Origin: an uncultured Collinsella sp.
GTDB lineage: Bacteria > Actinomycetota > Coriobacteriia > Coriobacteriales > Coriobacteriaceae
DNA: 13,935 bases
Assembly (NCBI GenBank): GCA_902478885.1
Contig: CABSMS010000056.1
Coordinates: 1-13,935, forward strand
Direction of reading: 5' to 3'
This document shows, piece after piece, positions 1-5,429 of this stretch; position 1 is the stretch's first letter, and each line of letters starts with the position of its first letter. The notes under the pieces are model-generated. The model was not told the origin of the DNA, did no database searches, and worked only from the letters and a program-made list of their open reading frames with translations. The translations under genes and the position numbers were made by a program.

Positions 1-219
1 CGTTATGACTACGTCGCCAGCTGCGGCCCCGCCGTCATGATGAAGAAAGTCGCCGCCGCTGCCGCCGAGGCCGGTGCGTACTGCGAGGTGTCGCTCGAGC
101 GCATGATGAGCTGTGGCTTTGGCGCCTGCAACACCTGCAATGTCGAGACGGTCGACGGTATGAAGGGTGCTTGCATGTGCGGCCCCGTGTTCGATGCTTC
201 CAAGGTGGTGGTCTTCTAG
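1..219 (+). CDS. pyrK: Dihydroorotate dehydrogenase electron-transfer subunit PyrK, C-terminal end (5'-truncated by window)
   Basis: The reading frame is open from base 1 to a TAG at 217-219, so only the last 72 residues are seen. PyrK carries FAD and a [2Fe-2S] cluster and passes electrons from class 1B PyrD to NAD+. Visible are the end of the ferredoxin-reductase-like NAD-binding part (SCGP near the start) and the C-terminal cluster-binding segment. Its cysteines follow the family spacing C-x4-C-x2-C-x11-C, within SCGFGACNTC and GACMCGPVF. The last ligand is normally followed by K/R-D-G-P-V-F. Here the residue two after it is another Cys (C-M-C-G-P), giving a fifth cysteine. The stop overlaps the GTG start of pyrD by one base, as expected for a translationally coupled pyrK-pyrD pair. 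Identification is secure from the cluster motif and the neighbour; the start lies outside the window. Confidence 0.93.
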   Translation, partial: RYDYVASCGPAVMMKKVAAAAAEAGAYCEVSLERMMSCGFGACNTCNVETVDGMKGACMCGPVFDASKVVVF

Positions 220-1142
220 TGGGTACCGTGAACATGGCCGTCGATTTCGGCGGCGTCAAGATGCAGAACCCCATCAACACCGCAGCCGGTACCTTTGGCT
301 ACGGTTGGCAGTTCCAGAACTTCTTTGATGTTTCCCAGCTGGGCGCCATCACCACCAAGGGTTGCGCTGCCGAGCCCTGGCCCGGCAACCCCGCGCCCCG
401 CATGGCCGAGATCCCCGGCGGTATGATCAACTCCGTGGGCCTTCAGAACCCCGGCGTGGCCGCCTTTGCCCACGAGTCCGGTCCGTGGCTCGAACAGCTG
501 TCCAAGGACGGCTGCCAGGTCATCTGTCAGGTTGCCGGCCACTCCGTTGACGAGTTTGTCCGCGCACTCGAGATGTATGTCGAGCTGTGCCCCTGGGCTG
601 CCGGCTACGAGATCAACGTGAGCTGCCCCAATATCGCCGCCGGCGGTGCCGCCATGGGCTCCACGCCCGAGGGCGCCTCTTCCGTTATGGCTGCCTGCCG
701 CAAGGTGACCGATAAGCCGCTGTTCGTGAAGATGGCGCCGGTCAACGTCGCCGAGATCGCCAAGGCCCTCGAGGCTGCCGGCGCCGACGGCCTTTCGGTC
801 ATTAACTCCATTCAGGGCATGGCCATTGACGTGCACACCCGCAAGTCCCGTGTGGCCAAGCCCAAGGGCGGCCTTTCGGGCCCGCTGTGCCACCACATCG
901 CCGTTCGCATGGTCTGGGAGGTCGCTCAGGCCGTCGATATCCCCATCAACGGTGTCGGCGGCGTCATGACGGGCGAAGATGCGGCGGAGTTTATCCTGGC
1001 TGGCGCCACCTGCGTGTCGGTCGGCATGGCCAACTTCGTCGATCCGTGCGCTTCGCTCAAGATCGCGCATGAGCTCGAGGCCTGGGCGGAGTCCCAGGGC
1101 GTGAAGGACATCAATGAGCTGGTAGGTGCTTTCGAATGCTAG
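219..1142 (+). CDS. pyrD: Dihydroorotate dehydrogenase, class 1B catalytic subunit
   Basis: PyrD oxidises dihydroorotate to orotate on FMN, the fourth step of UMP synthesis, in the cytoplasm. With GTG at 219 as start it is 307 residues, normal for the family. Motifs seen: TTKG (45-48), NSVGLQNPG (71-79) in the FMN/substrate region, NVSCPN (133-138) with the class 1B catalytic cysteine at 136 (class 2 enzymes have serine), VKMAP (170-174), INS (195-197), GGLSGP (217-222) and GVGGV (245-249). The catalytic Cys and the upstream pyrK make it the NAD-linked heterotetrameric type rather than the quinone-linked type. The start is uncertain: GTG 219 overlaps the pyrK stop and has GGTGG at 205-209 as a ribosome site, while GTG 228 and ATG 234 are also possible. 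The open frame runs back to 171 inside pyrK but that start is not credible. The 3' end overlaps pyrF by 7 bases. Confidence 0.95.
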   Translation: MGTVNMAVDFGGVKMQNPINTAAGTFGYGWQFQNFFDVSQLGAITTKGCAAEPWPGNPAPRMAEIPGGMINSVGLQNPGVAAFAHESGPWLEQLSKDGCQVICQVAGHSVDEFVRALEMYVELCPWAAGYEINVSCPNIAAGGAAMGSTPEGASSVMAACRKVTDKPLFVKMAPVNVAEIAKALEAAGADGLSVINSIQGMAIDVHTRKSRVAKPKGGLSGPLCHHIAVRMVWEVAQAVDIPINGVGGVMTGEDAAEFILAGATCVSVGMANFVDPCASLKIAHELEAWAESQGVKDINELVGAFEC

Positions 1143-1852
1143 AAAACGATGCCCGCGACCGCGTTATCGTCGCCCTCGACTGCGACCGTGAGCGTGCACT
1201 CGAGCTCGCCCACGAGCTTTCTGGTCATGCTGCTTGGCTTAAGGTCGGCATGACGCTCTATTACGCCGAGGGCCCCGAGATCGTCAAGACGTTCAAGGAC
1301 CTGGGCTTTAAGGTCTTCCTCGACCTCAAGTTCCATGACATTCCGCATCAGGTTCGCGGTGCCGCCCGTTCGGCCTCGCTTGCCGGTGCCGACCTGCTTT
1401 CGGTTCACGGCTTGGGTTCGGGCGCCATGCTCGCTGCCTGCCGCGAGGGTGCCGAGGAGGCGCGCGAGGACCGCGCCAAGCTCGTCGCCATCACCGTGCT
1501 CACGAGCATGAATCAGGATGCCTTGAGCGAGATCGGCGTCGAGTCGCCCGTGGCCGAGGAGGCCGCCCGCCTGGCAAAGCTCGCTCAGGCCAACGGCATC
1601 GATGGCATCGTGTGCTCGCCGATGGAGGCTCACGACATGCGTGAGCTGCTGGGTCCCGATGCCCTGATCGTGACTCCGGGTGTGCGTCCGGTGGGTGCCG
1701 CCTTAGGCGACCAATCCCGCGTGGCGACGCCTTCCCAGGCTATCGAGCGCGGTGCGAGCCACATCGTGGTGGGCCGACCCATCACCGGTGCCGACGATCC
1801 GGTTGCCGCCTTTGACGCCATCGTCGCCGAGCTGGTCGAAAACGTCGCGTAA
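1136..1852 (+). CDS. pyrF: Orotidine 5'-phosphate decarboxylase
   Basis: PyrF decarboxylates OMP to UMP, the last step of the pathway. The protein is 238 residues, the size of the short bacterial PyrF type. It begins VIVALDCD (10-17, Asp15), followed by Lys36 in LKVGM. The catalytic DLKFHDIPH (63-71) supplies the Asp-Lys-Asp charge network (D63, K65, D68). The phosphate-binding end is seen as VTPGVRP, then DQSRVATP and VVGRPITGADDP. ATG 1136 overlaps the end of pyrD by 7 bases (ATGCTAG) and has AGGTG at 1124-1128 with 7-base spacing. It is the last gene of the pyr run in this window; the 239-nt spacer that follows starts a new unit. No pyrE is seen here; it may lie elsewhere. Confidence 0.97.
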   Translation: MLENDARDRVIVALDCDRERALELAHELSGHAAWLKVGMTLYYAEGPEIVKTFKDLGFKVFLDLKFHDIPHQVRGAARSASLAGADLLSVHGLGSGAMLAACREGAEEAREDRAKLVAITVLTSMNQDALSEIGVESPVAEEAARLAKLAQANGIDGIVCSPMEAHDMRELLGPDALIVTPGVRPVGAALGDQSRVATPSQAIERGASHIVVGRPITGADDPVAAFDAIVAELVENVA

Positions 1853-1897
1853 AAGATTCCCCTAAGTCACCACTTTTGGGTCTCATTAGCACAAAAT

Positions 1898-1955
1898 AGC
1901 CCCTGTTCCTGCGTAAACTTTCCCATCCTTTGTGTGGAATCGCAGGTCAGGGGCT
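1898..1955 (+). other. Two-part inverted repeat (long hairpin) in the pyrF-mihF spacer
   Basis: AGCCCCTG (1898-1905) pairs with CAGGGGCT (1948-1955), and inside it CCTGCG (1908-1913) pairs with CGCAGG (1941-1946). The 14 base pairs are broken only by TT opposite T. The loop is 27 nt (1914-1940). The stem is followed by TTAACTTT, which is only loosely U-rich, so it is a poor standard intrinsic terminator. It may still end pyr transcription, process the 3' end, or be an intergenic repeat. It lies just before the promoter-like sites of mihF. Confidence 0.5.
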
Positions 1956-1974
1956 TAACTTTGGGCGCAGTATA

Positions 1975-2047
1975 TTGCACTTTTTGCGGGTATCGTCTAA
2001 CCTATGGAGCCGCGATTGGGCATTTTGTACGTTCTACGTGCTAAAAT
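1975..2047 (+). promoter_or_regulatory. Putative promoter(s) of mihF-gmk-rpoZ-thiI
   Basis: Two candidates are visible. The first is TTGCAC (1975-1980), 17 nt, then TAACCT (1998-2003), fitting -35/-10 with a TANNNT -10. The second is an extended -10, TGCTAAAAT (2039-2047), with no good -35 at normal spacing (TTGGGC at 2016-2021 is 20 nt away). The second matches the pattern seen before holA and rpsT in this window and would give a leader of about 38 nt carrying the GGAGG at 2082-2086. Confidence 0.5.
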
Positions 2048-2091
2048 GCCAATTATTGAATCAGATATAACCCAACTTTTTGGAGGTACGA

Positions 2092-2400
2092 ATGGCACTC
2101 CCTCAGCTTACCGATGAGCAGCGCAAGCAGGCTCTTGAGAAGGCTGCTGCCGCACGTCACGCCCGCGCTGAGCTTCGCGAGCAGATCAAGAAGGGCGAGA
2201 AGTCCCTCGAGTCCGTGCTCAACTCCGATGACCCCATCGCTTCCCGCATGAAGGTTTCCACCCTCATCGAGTCTCTCCCTGGTTATGGCAAGGCCAAGGC
2301 CGCCAAGATCATGGAGGAGCTCGGTATCTCCGCTACCCGTCGCGTCCAGGGCCTCGGCGTCCGTCAGCGCGAGCAGCTCCTCGAGCAGCTGACCAAATAA
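2092..2400 (+). CDS. mihF: Integration host factor, actinobacterial type (mIHF)
   Basis: This is a small basic nucleoid protein of 102 residues that binds and bends DNA. It is unrelated in sequence to proteobacterial IHF alpha/beta. The N-terminal half is a charged helix (LTDEQRKQALEKAAAAR, 6-22). The C-terminal half carries the helix-two-turn-helix DNA-binding unit: LPGYGKAKAAKIMEELGIS (62-80), then TRRVQGLGVRQREQLL. This closely matches the mycobacterial mIHF and Streptomyces sIHF family as I know it. In other actinobacteria it is essential or affects growth, phage integration and chromosome compaction; that role is inferred here. ATG 2092 is chosen because GGAGG (2082-2086) sits 5 bases upstream and MALPQLT matches family N-termini; a TTG at 2080 in the same frame overlaps that ribosome site. 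It is first in an operon with gmk, a placement typical of the phylum. Confidence 0.93.
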   Translation: MALPQLTDEQRKQALEKAAAARHARAELREQIKKGEKSLESVLNSDDPIASRMKVSTLIESLPGYGKAKAAKIMEELGISATRRVQGLGVRQREQLLEQLTK

Positions 2401-2970
2401 GTGAGCGCTCAGGATTCCAAGCTCTTTGTGATTTCTGGACCGTCAGGCGCAGGCAAGGGTACGCTCGTCACTCGTGTGCGCGAGCGCCGCTCGAACCTGG
2501 GCCTGACGGTTTCGGCTACCACGCGAGCACCACGCAAAGGTGAGGTCGACGGCGTCAACTACTTTTTTCTGACGCGCGAGGAGTTCGACCGCCGCGTGGC
2601 AAACGGTGAGTTTGTTGAGTGGGCCGAGGTCCACGGTAACTGCTACGGCACGTTGGTGAGCGAGGTTCAGTCCAAGCTCGCCTCTGGTTCGTCTCTCATC
2701 TTGGAGATCGATGTCCAGGGCGCCCTGCAGGTGAAGGAGCGTTTCCCCGAGGCCGTGCTGATCTTTATCAAGCCGCCTTCGCTTGAGGTGCTCCGCGAGC
2801 GTCTAGTCGGTCGCGGTACCGAGACGCCCGAGACGATTGAGCTGCGTATGGCAAACGCCGCCGACGAGCTTGCCCTTGCCGACCACTACGACGACGTCGT
2901 GGTAAATGACGATCTCGACCGCGCGACCGATGAGCTCGTTCGCGTTCTCGATATGCATGAAAGGATCTGA
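2401..2970 (+). CDS. gmk: Guanylate kinase
   Basis: Gmk phosphorylates GMP to GDP with ATP, feeding GTP, dGTP and (p)ppGpp pools. It has 189 residues, normal length. Seen: P-loop GPSGAGKGT (13-21), GMP-binding TTRAPRKGE (40-48), the YG pair (82-83), LEIDVQGA (101-108) and the lid region LRERLVGRGTE (131-141) with its arginines. The start is GTG 2401, the base right after the mihF TAA, and there is no clear ribosome site of its own, so translation probably depends on ribosomes finishing mihF. The rpoZ start lies 5 bases after its stop. The mihF-gmk-rpoZ order supports the call. Confidence 0.97.
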   Translation: MSAQDSKLFVISGPSGAGKGTLVTRVRERRSNLGLTVSATTRAPRKGEVDGVNYFFLTREEFDRRVANGEFVEWAEVHGNCYGTLVSEVQSKLASGSSLILEIDVQGALQVKERFPEAVLIFIKPPSLEVLRERLVGRGTETPETIELRMANAADELALADHYDDVVVNDDLDRATDELVRVLDMHERI

Positions 2971-2975
2971 GGTCC

Positions 2976-3257
2976 GTGTCCGTTGTAAAGCCTTGCATTG
3001 ACGATCTTCTGGAGAAGACCGATCACAACCGCTTCCTGCTCGCTTCGCTTGCCTCCAAGCGCGCCTGCGACATCAATAGCATGCTGCGTGGTCAGCACAA
3101 CCGCGTGCTTGCCGTCCAGGATGTCGATGACATCACCATCGGGCTTTCCGGTGCCGATACCATCTCGATGGCTATGGACGAGATTGTCGACGGCGACATC
3201 TCTTACGATGAGGCCCGTTACGAGAAGGCGCTCGGCCACAAGGTTGCTGAAGCCTAA
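2976..3257 (+). CDS. rpoZ: DNA-directed RNA polymerase omega subunit
   Basis: Omega is a small subunit (93 residues here) that wraps the C-terminal tail of beta' and helps polymerase assembly. In some bacteria it forms part of a ppGpp-binding site. The family signature is RFLLASLASKRACDINSML (19-37), corresponding to the conserved RY-x-L-V-x-x-AAKRAR stretch. Acidic segments follow (VQDVDD, SYDEARYEKALGHKVAE). Start is GTG 2976, with AAGGA (2961-2965) and GAGG (2968-2971) upstream, partly inside the end of gmk. The TAA at 3255-3257 abuts the ATG of thiI, so the two are almost certainly cotranscribed. Confidence 0.92.
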   Translation: MSVVKPCIDDLLEKTDHNRFLLASLASKRACDINSMLRGQHNRVLAVQDVDDITIGLSGADTISMAMDEIVDGDISYDEARYEKALGHKVAEA

Positions 3258-4502
3258 ATGGCGGCTCGCGTCTGCCTGGTCCACTATCACGAGGTTGGAC
3301 TGAAGGGCAAGAACCGCGCACATTTTGAGCATATCCTCATGGATAACATCAAGGCGGCCTTGGCCGCCTTTTCCGTGAATGCCGTGTCTCGAATTTCCGG
3401 TTATATCCTCGTGACCTTTAACGAGCATCAGGCCGACGAGGCGGCGCGTGTCATTCGCACCGTTCCCGGCGTTGCTCGTGTGTCTTTGGCGTATCACACC
3501 AACCGCGACCCGCAGGAGTACTGCGCCGCCGCCGTGAAGGCGCTGCGCGAGTTTGGTTCCTTCGATTCGTTTAAGGTGCACGCCAAGCGCTCCAATACTG
3601 ACTATGAGCTCACCTCGATTGACATCAATCGTCAGGTGGGCGAGGTGTTGTGCGAGGCCTTCCCCGATAAAAAGGTTCAGATGCACGATCCTGACGCTAT
3701 GGTGCACGTACTGGTGGTCCAGGGTAGTGTCTACGTGTATGCGCGCTCCGAGCGCGGCGTGGGCGGTCTGCCGGTGGGTTCTGCCGGCAAGGTCGTGACG
3801 CTGCTGTCGTCGGGTATCGATTCTCCGGTGGCGACCTGGATGCTCGCGCGTCGCGGCGCGGTGTGCGTGCCGGTACATTTCTCCGGTCGTCCGCAGACGC
3901 CCGATACGAGCGAGTATTTGGTGCAGGACATCATCCGTGCGCTTGAGCCGGGTGTTCAGATCGGCCGCCTGTACGTGGTGCCGTTTGGCGACTGCCAGCG
4001 TGAGATTTCGGTCACCTGTCCCAGCAACCTGCGCGTAATCATGTATCGCCGCATTATGTATTCGGTTGCCGAGCGCATTGCACACATCGAGGGTGCCAAG
4101 GCCATTGTTACGGGCGAATCGCTTGGGCAGGTTGCCTCCCAAACGCTCGAGAACATCATGGCCGTCAACGAGGCCGTGGAGATCCCCGTGTTCCGTCCTC
4201 TCATCGGTTCGGACAAGCAGGAGATCATCGCGCGCGCCGAGGAGATCGGTACGTTCGATATCTCGACTGAGGCCGCTCCCGACTGCTGCACGCTGTTTAT
4301 GCCGCGCCGTCCCGAGACGCACGCTAAACTCGATGCCGTGCATGAGGCCTGGGAGTTGTTCGATCACGAGGAGATGATCGAGCGCCTGCTCAAGCAGACC
4401 GAGTACATTGACTTCGAGAGCAACACGTATAAGGCCCCTAAGACCTTAAAACGCAAACATTCGGAGCTTGCTCCGCGTGAGATTTACCAAGATCACGAGT
4501 AA
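3258..4502 (+). CDS. thiI: tRNA 4-thiouridine synthetase ThiI (no rhodanese domain)
   Basis: ThiI adenylates U8 of tRNA and inserts sulfur to give 4-thiouridine; in some bacteria it also serves thiamine thiazole synthesis. It has 414 residues: an N-terminal ferredoxin-like part (VHYHEVGLKGKNR, 8-20), a THUMP domain (about 60-165), then the PP-loop ATPase with LLSSGIDSP (182-190) and TGESLGQVASQT (285-296). The cysteine pair DCCTLFMP (342-349) matches the Bacillus-type active-site segment, equivalent in place to Cys344 of E. coli. The protein stops at the PP-loop domain, so it lacks the C-terminal rhodanese domain of enterobacterial ThiI and must receive sulfur another way, probably straight from a cysteine desulfurase encoded elsewhere. 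ATG 3258 directly follows the rpoZ stop; no strong ribosome site is seen, suggesting coupling. It is last in the operon and followed by a terminator. Confidence 0.95.
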   Translation: MAARVCLVHYHEVGLKGKNRAHFEHILMDNIKAALAAFSVNAVSRISGYILVTFNEHQADEAARVIRTVPGVARVSLAYHTNRDPQEYCAAAVKALREFGSFDSFKVHAKRSNTDYELTSIDINRQVGEVLCEAFPDKKVQMHDPDAMVHVLVVQGSVYVYARSERGVGGLPVGSAGKVVTLLSSGIDSPVATWMLARRGAVCVPVHFSGRPQTPDTSEYLVQDIIRALEPGVQIGRLYVVPFGDCQREISVTCPSNLRVIMYRRIMYSVAERIAHIEGAKAIVTGESLGQVASQTLENIMAVNEAVEIPVFRPLIGSDKQEIIARAEEIGTFDISTEAAPDCCTLFMPRRPETHAKLDAVHEAWELFDHEEMIERLLKQTEYIDFESNTYKAPKTLKRKHSELAPREIYQDHE

Positions 4503-4512
4503 ATTTGTGCAT

Positions 4513-4545
4513 AGACCGACGATGCGCTTGCATCGTCGGTCTTTT
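4513..4545 (+). terminator. Intrinsic terminator after thiI
   Basis: AGACCGACGATG (4513-4524) pairs perfectly with CATCGTCGGTCT (4531-4542) over 12 bp. A C-G pair closes a GCTT tetraloop (4526-4529). Four Ts follow (4542-4545). It begins 10 bases after the thiI stop and should end the mihF-gmk-rpoZ-thiI transcript. Confidence 0.88.
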
Positions 4546-4715
4546 GCTATCTGGGCATTTTGCGACTAAGTGCTCATTTGCTGACGTGTGCCTGAATAAA
4601 TGGACATTATTTCGCAAGGTTTTGGTCTGCTTTTGGTTTGACCGCGAAAACCGGTTTTGGAGCGTGTCAGTTGCAGGGCTTTTTTCCTGACACGATGGTG
4701 TTGGGAGGTTTTGCT
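4546..4715 (+). promoter_or_regulatory. comEA upstream region with two palindromic elements
   Basis: There is no credible gene in this spacer. It contains a perfect 12-nt palindrome AAAACCGGTTTT (4647-4658). It also holds an inverted repeat CGTGTCAG (4663-4670) / CTGACACG (4687-4694) around a 16-nt loop that includes T6 (4680-4685). The ribosome site GGGAGG (4703-4708) belongs to comEA. A weak -10-like stretch TGAATAAAT lies at 4593-4601, but I see no convincing -35. The palindromes are the best candidates for an operator or RNA element controlling comEA-comEC; no known regulator box was recognised. Confidence 0.4.
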
Positions 4716-5429
4716 ATGGCGCAGCGCGAACAACACGAACGGGTCAAACGGATGGACCGCTTGGCGGACAAGCTGCTCGGTCATAAGGCAGTGGTGATGG
4801 CGATACTGGTCGTCATTGCGATGGCGAGTGGACTGGCGATGGCGAACCTTGGCGGCGGTGCCGGCAGTGTGTCGTTTGAGCGCACTGATGGTTCGGGTTC
4901 GTTAGTGGAGCCGGGATCCGGAGATGCCTCGAGTGGAAAGACATCCGAAGGCTCTTCGCCTAAGGCGTCTGCCGCGGCAGAGGTTTATGTCGATGTTGAT
5001 GGCGCCGTTGTGTCGCCCGGTGTATATCGTCTCAAGGACGGCGCGCGGGTGGCTCAGGCGATTGATGCCGCCGGCGGGCTGGCGCCCGAGGCAGACGTTA
5101 CGGGGCTCAATCGGGCATCTAAGGTCGTCGATGGACAGAAGATTCACGTTCCAACGGTAGGGGAGCAGCAGGCGTCCATTGCGGAAGCTGGTGTTGATGG
5201 TGGGGCTTCCGCATCATCGGGCGTGAGTGGCGTAACAGGCCTAGTAAATATCAATACGGCAAGCGCGGCAGAGCTGCAGACGCTCTCGGGCATCGGTCCC
5301 TCCATGGCCCAGTCGATTATCGATGAGCGGACAAAGAACGGTGCTTTTGCCTCGGTTGACGATCTGATGCGTGTGTCGGGAATCGGCGAGAAGAAGCTTG
5401 CCAAAATCAAAGATTCCATCTGCGTATGA
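4716..5429 (+). CDS. comEA: Competence DNA receptor ComEA (membrane-anchored helix-hairpin-helix protein)
   Basis: ComEA binds incoming double-stranded DNA at the cell surface and hands it to the ComEC channel. The protein has 237 residues: a short charged N-terminus (1-23), one membrane helix (about 24-44, VVMAILVVIAMASGLAMA), a Ser/Gly-rich linker (45-88) and a SLBB domain (89-146, beginning VYVDVDGAVVSPGVYRL). A second flexible linker (147-172) leads to a C-terminal helix-hairpin-helix module from VNINTASAAELQTLSGIG to the end, with two GIG turns (192-194, 222-224). The order anchor-SLBB-HhH is that of Gram-positive ComEA. ATG 4716 is chosen for its GGGAGG 7 bases upstream; the frame is open further up but that would place the palindromic region inside the gene. 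It overlaps comEC by four bases (ATGA). Confidence 0.93.
   Translation: MAQREQHERVKRMDRLADKLLGHKAVVMAILVVIAMASGLAMANLGGGAGSVSFERTDGSGSLVEPGSGDASSGKTSEGSSPKASAAAEVYVDVDGAVVSPGVYRLKDGARVAQAIDAAGGLAPEADVTGLNRASKVVDGQKIHVPTVGEQQASIAEAGVDGGASASSGVSGVTGLVNINTASAAELQTLSGIGPSMAQSIIDERTKNGAFASVDDLMRVSGIGEKKLAKIKDSICV

Noticed and set aside
171..218. Upstream extension of pyrD into pyrK
   Set aside because: It translates the iron-sulfur segment of pyrK in the wrong frame; the family N-terminus begins near 219-234.
1859..1880. Small inverted repeat CCC-T-AAGT / ACTT-TT-GGG just after pyrF as a terminator
   Set aside because: Only 4 + 3 weak pairs with mismatches and no T-run afterwards.
2886..4367. 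493-codon open frame on the minus strand opposite gmk-rpoZ-thiI
   Set aside because: It mirrors the codon structure of real GC-rich genes on the plus strand, is rich in His/Arg/Gly without domain logic, and crosses three clear genes.
4505..4690. 61-codon open frame between thiI and comEA
   Set aside because: It covers the thiI terminator, has no ribosome site and no family resemblance.
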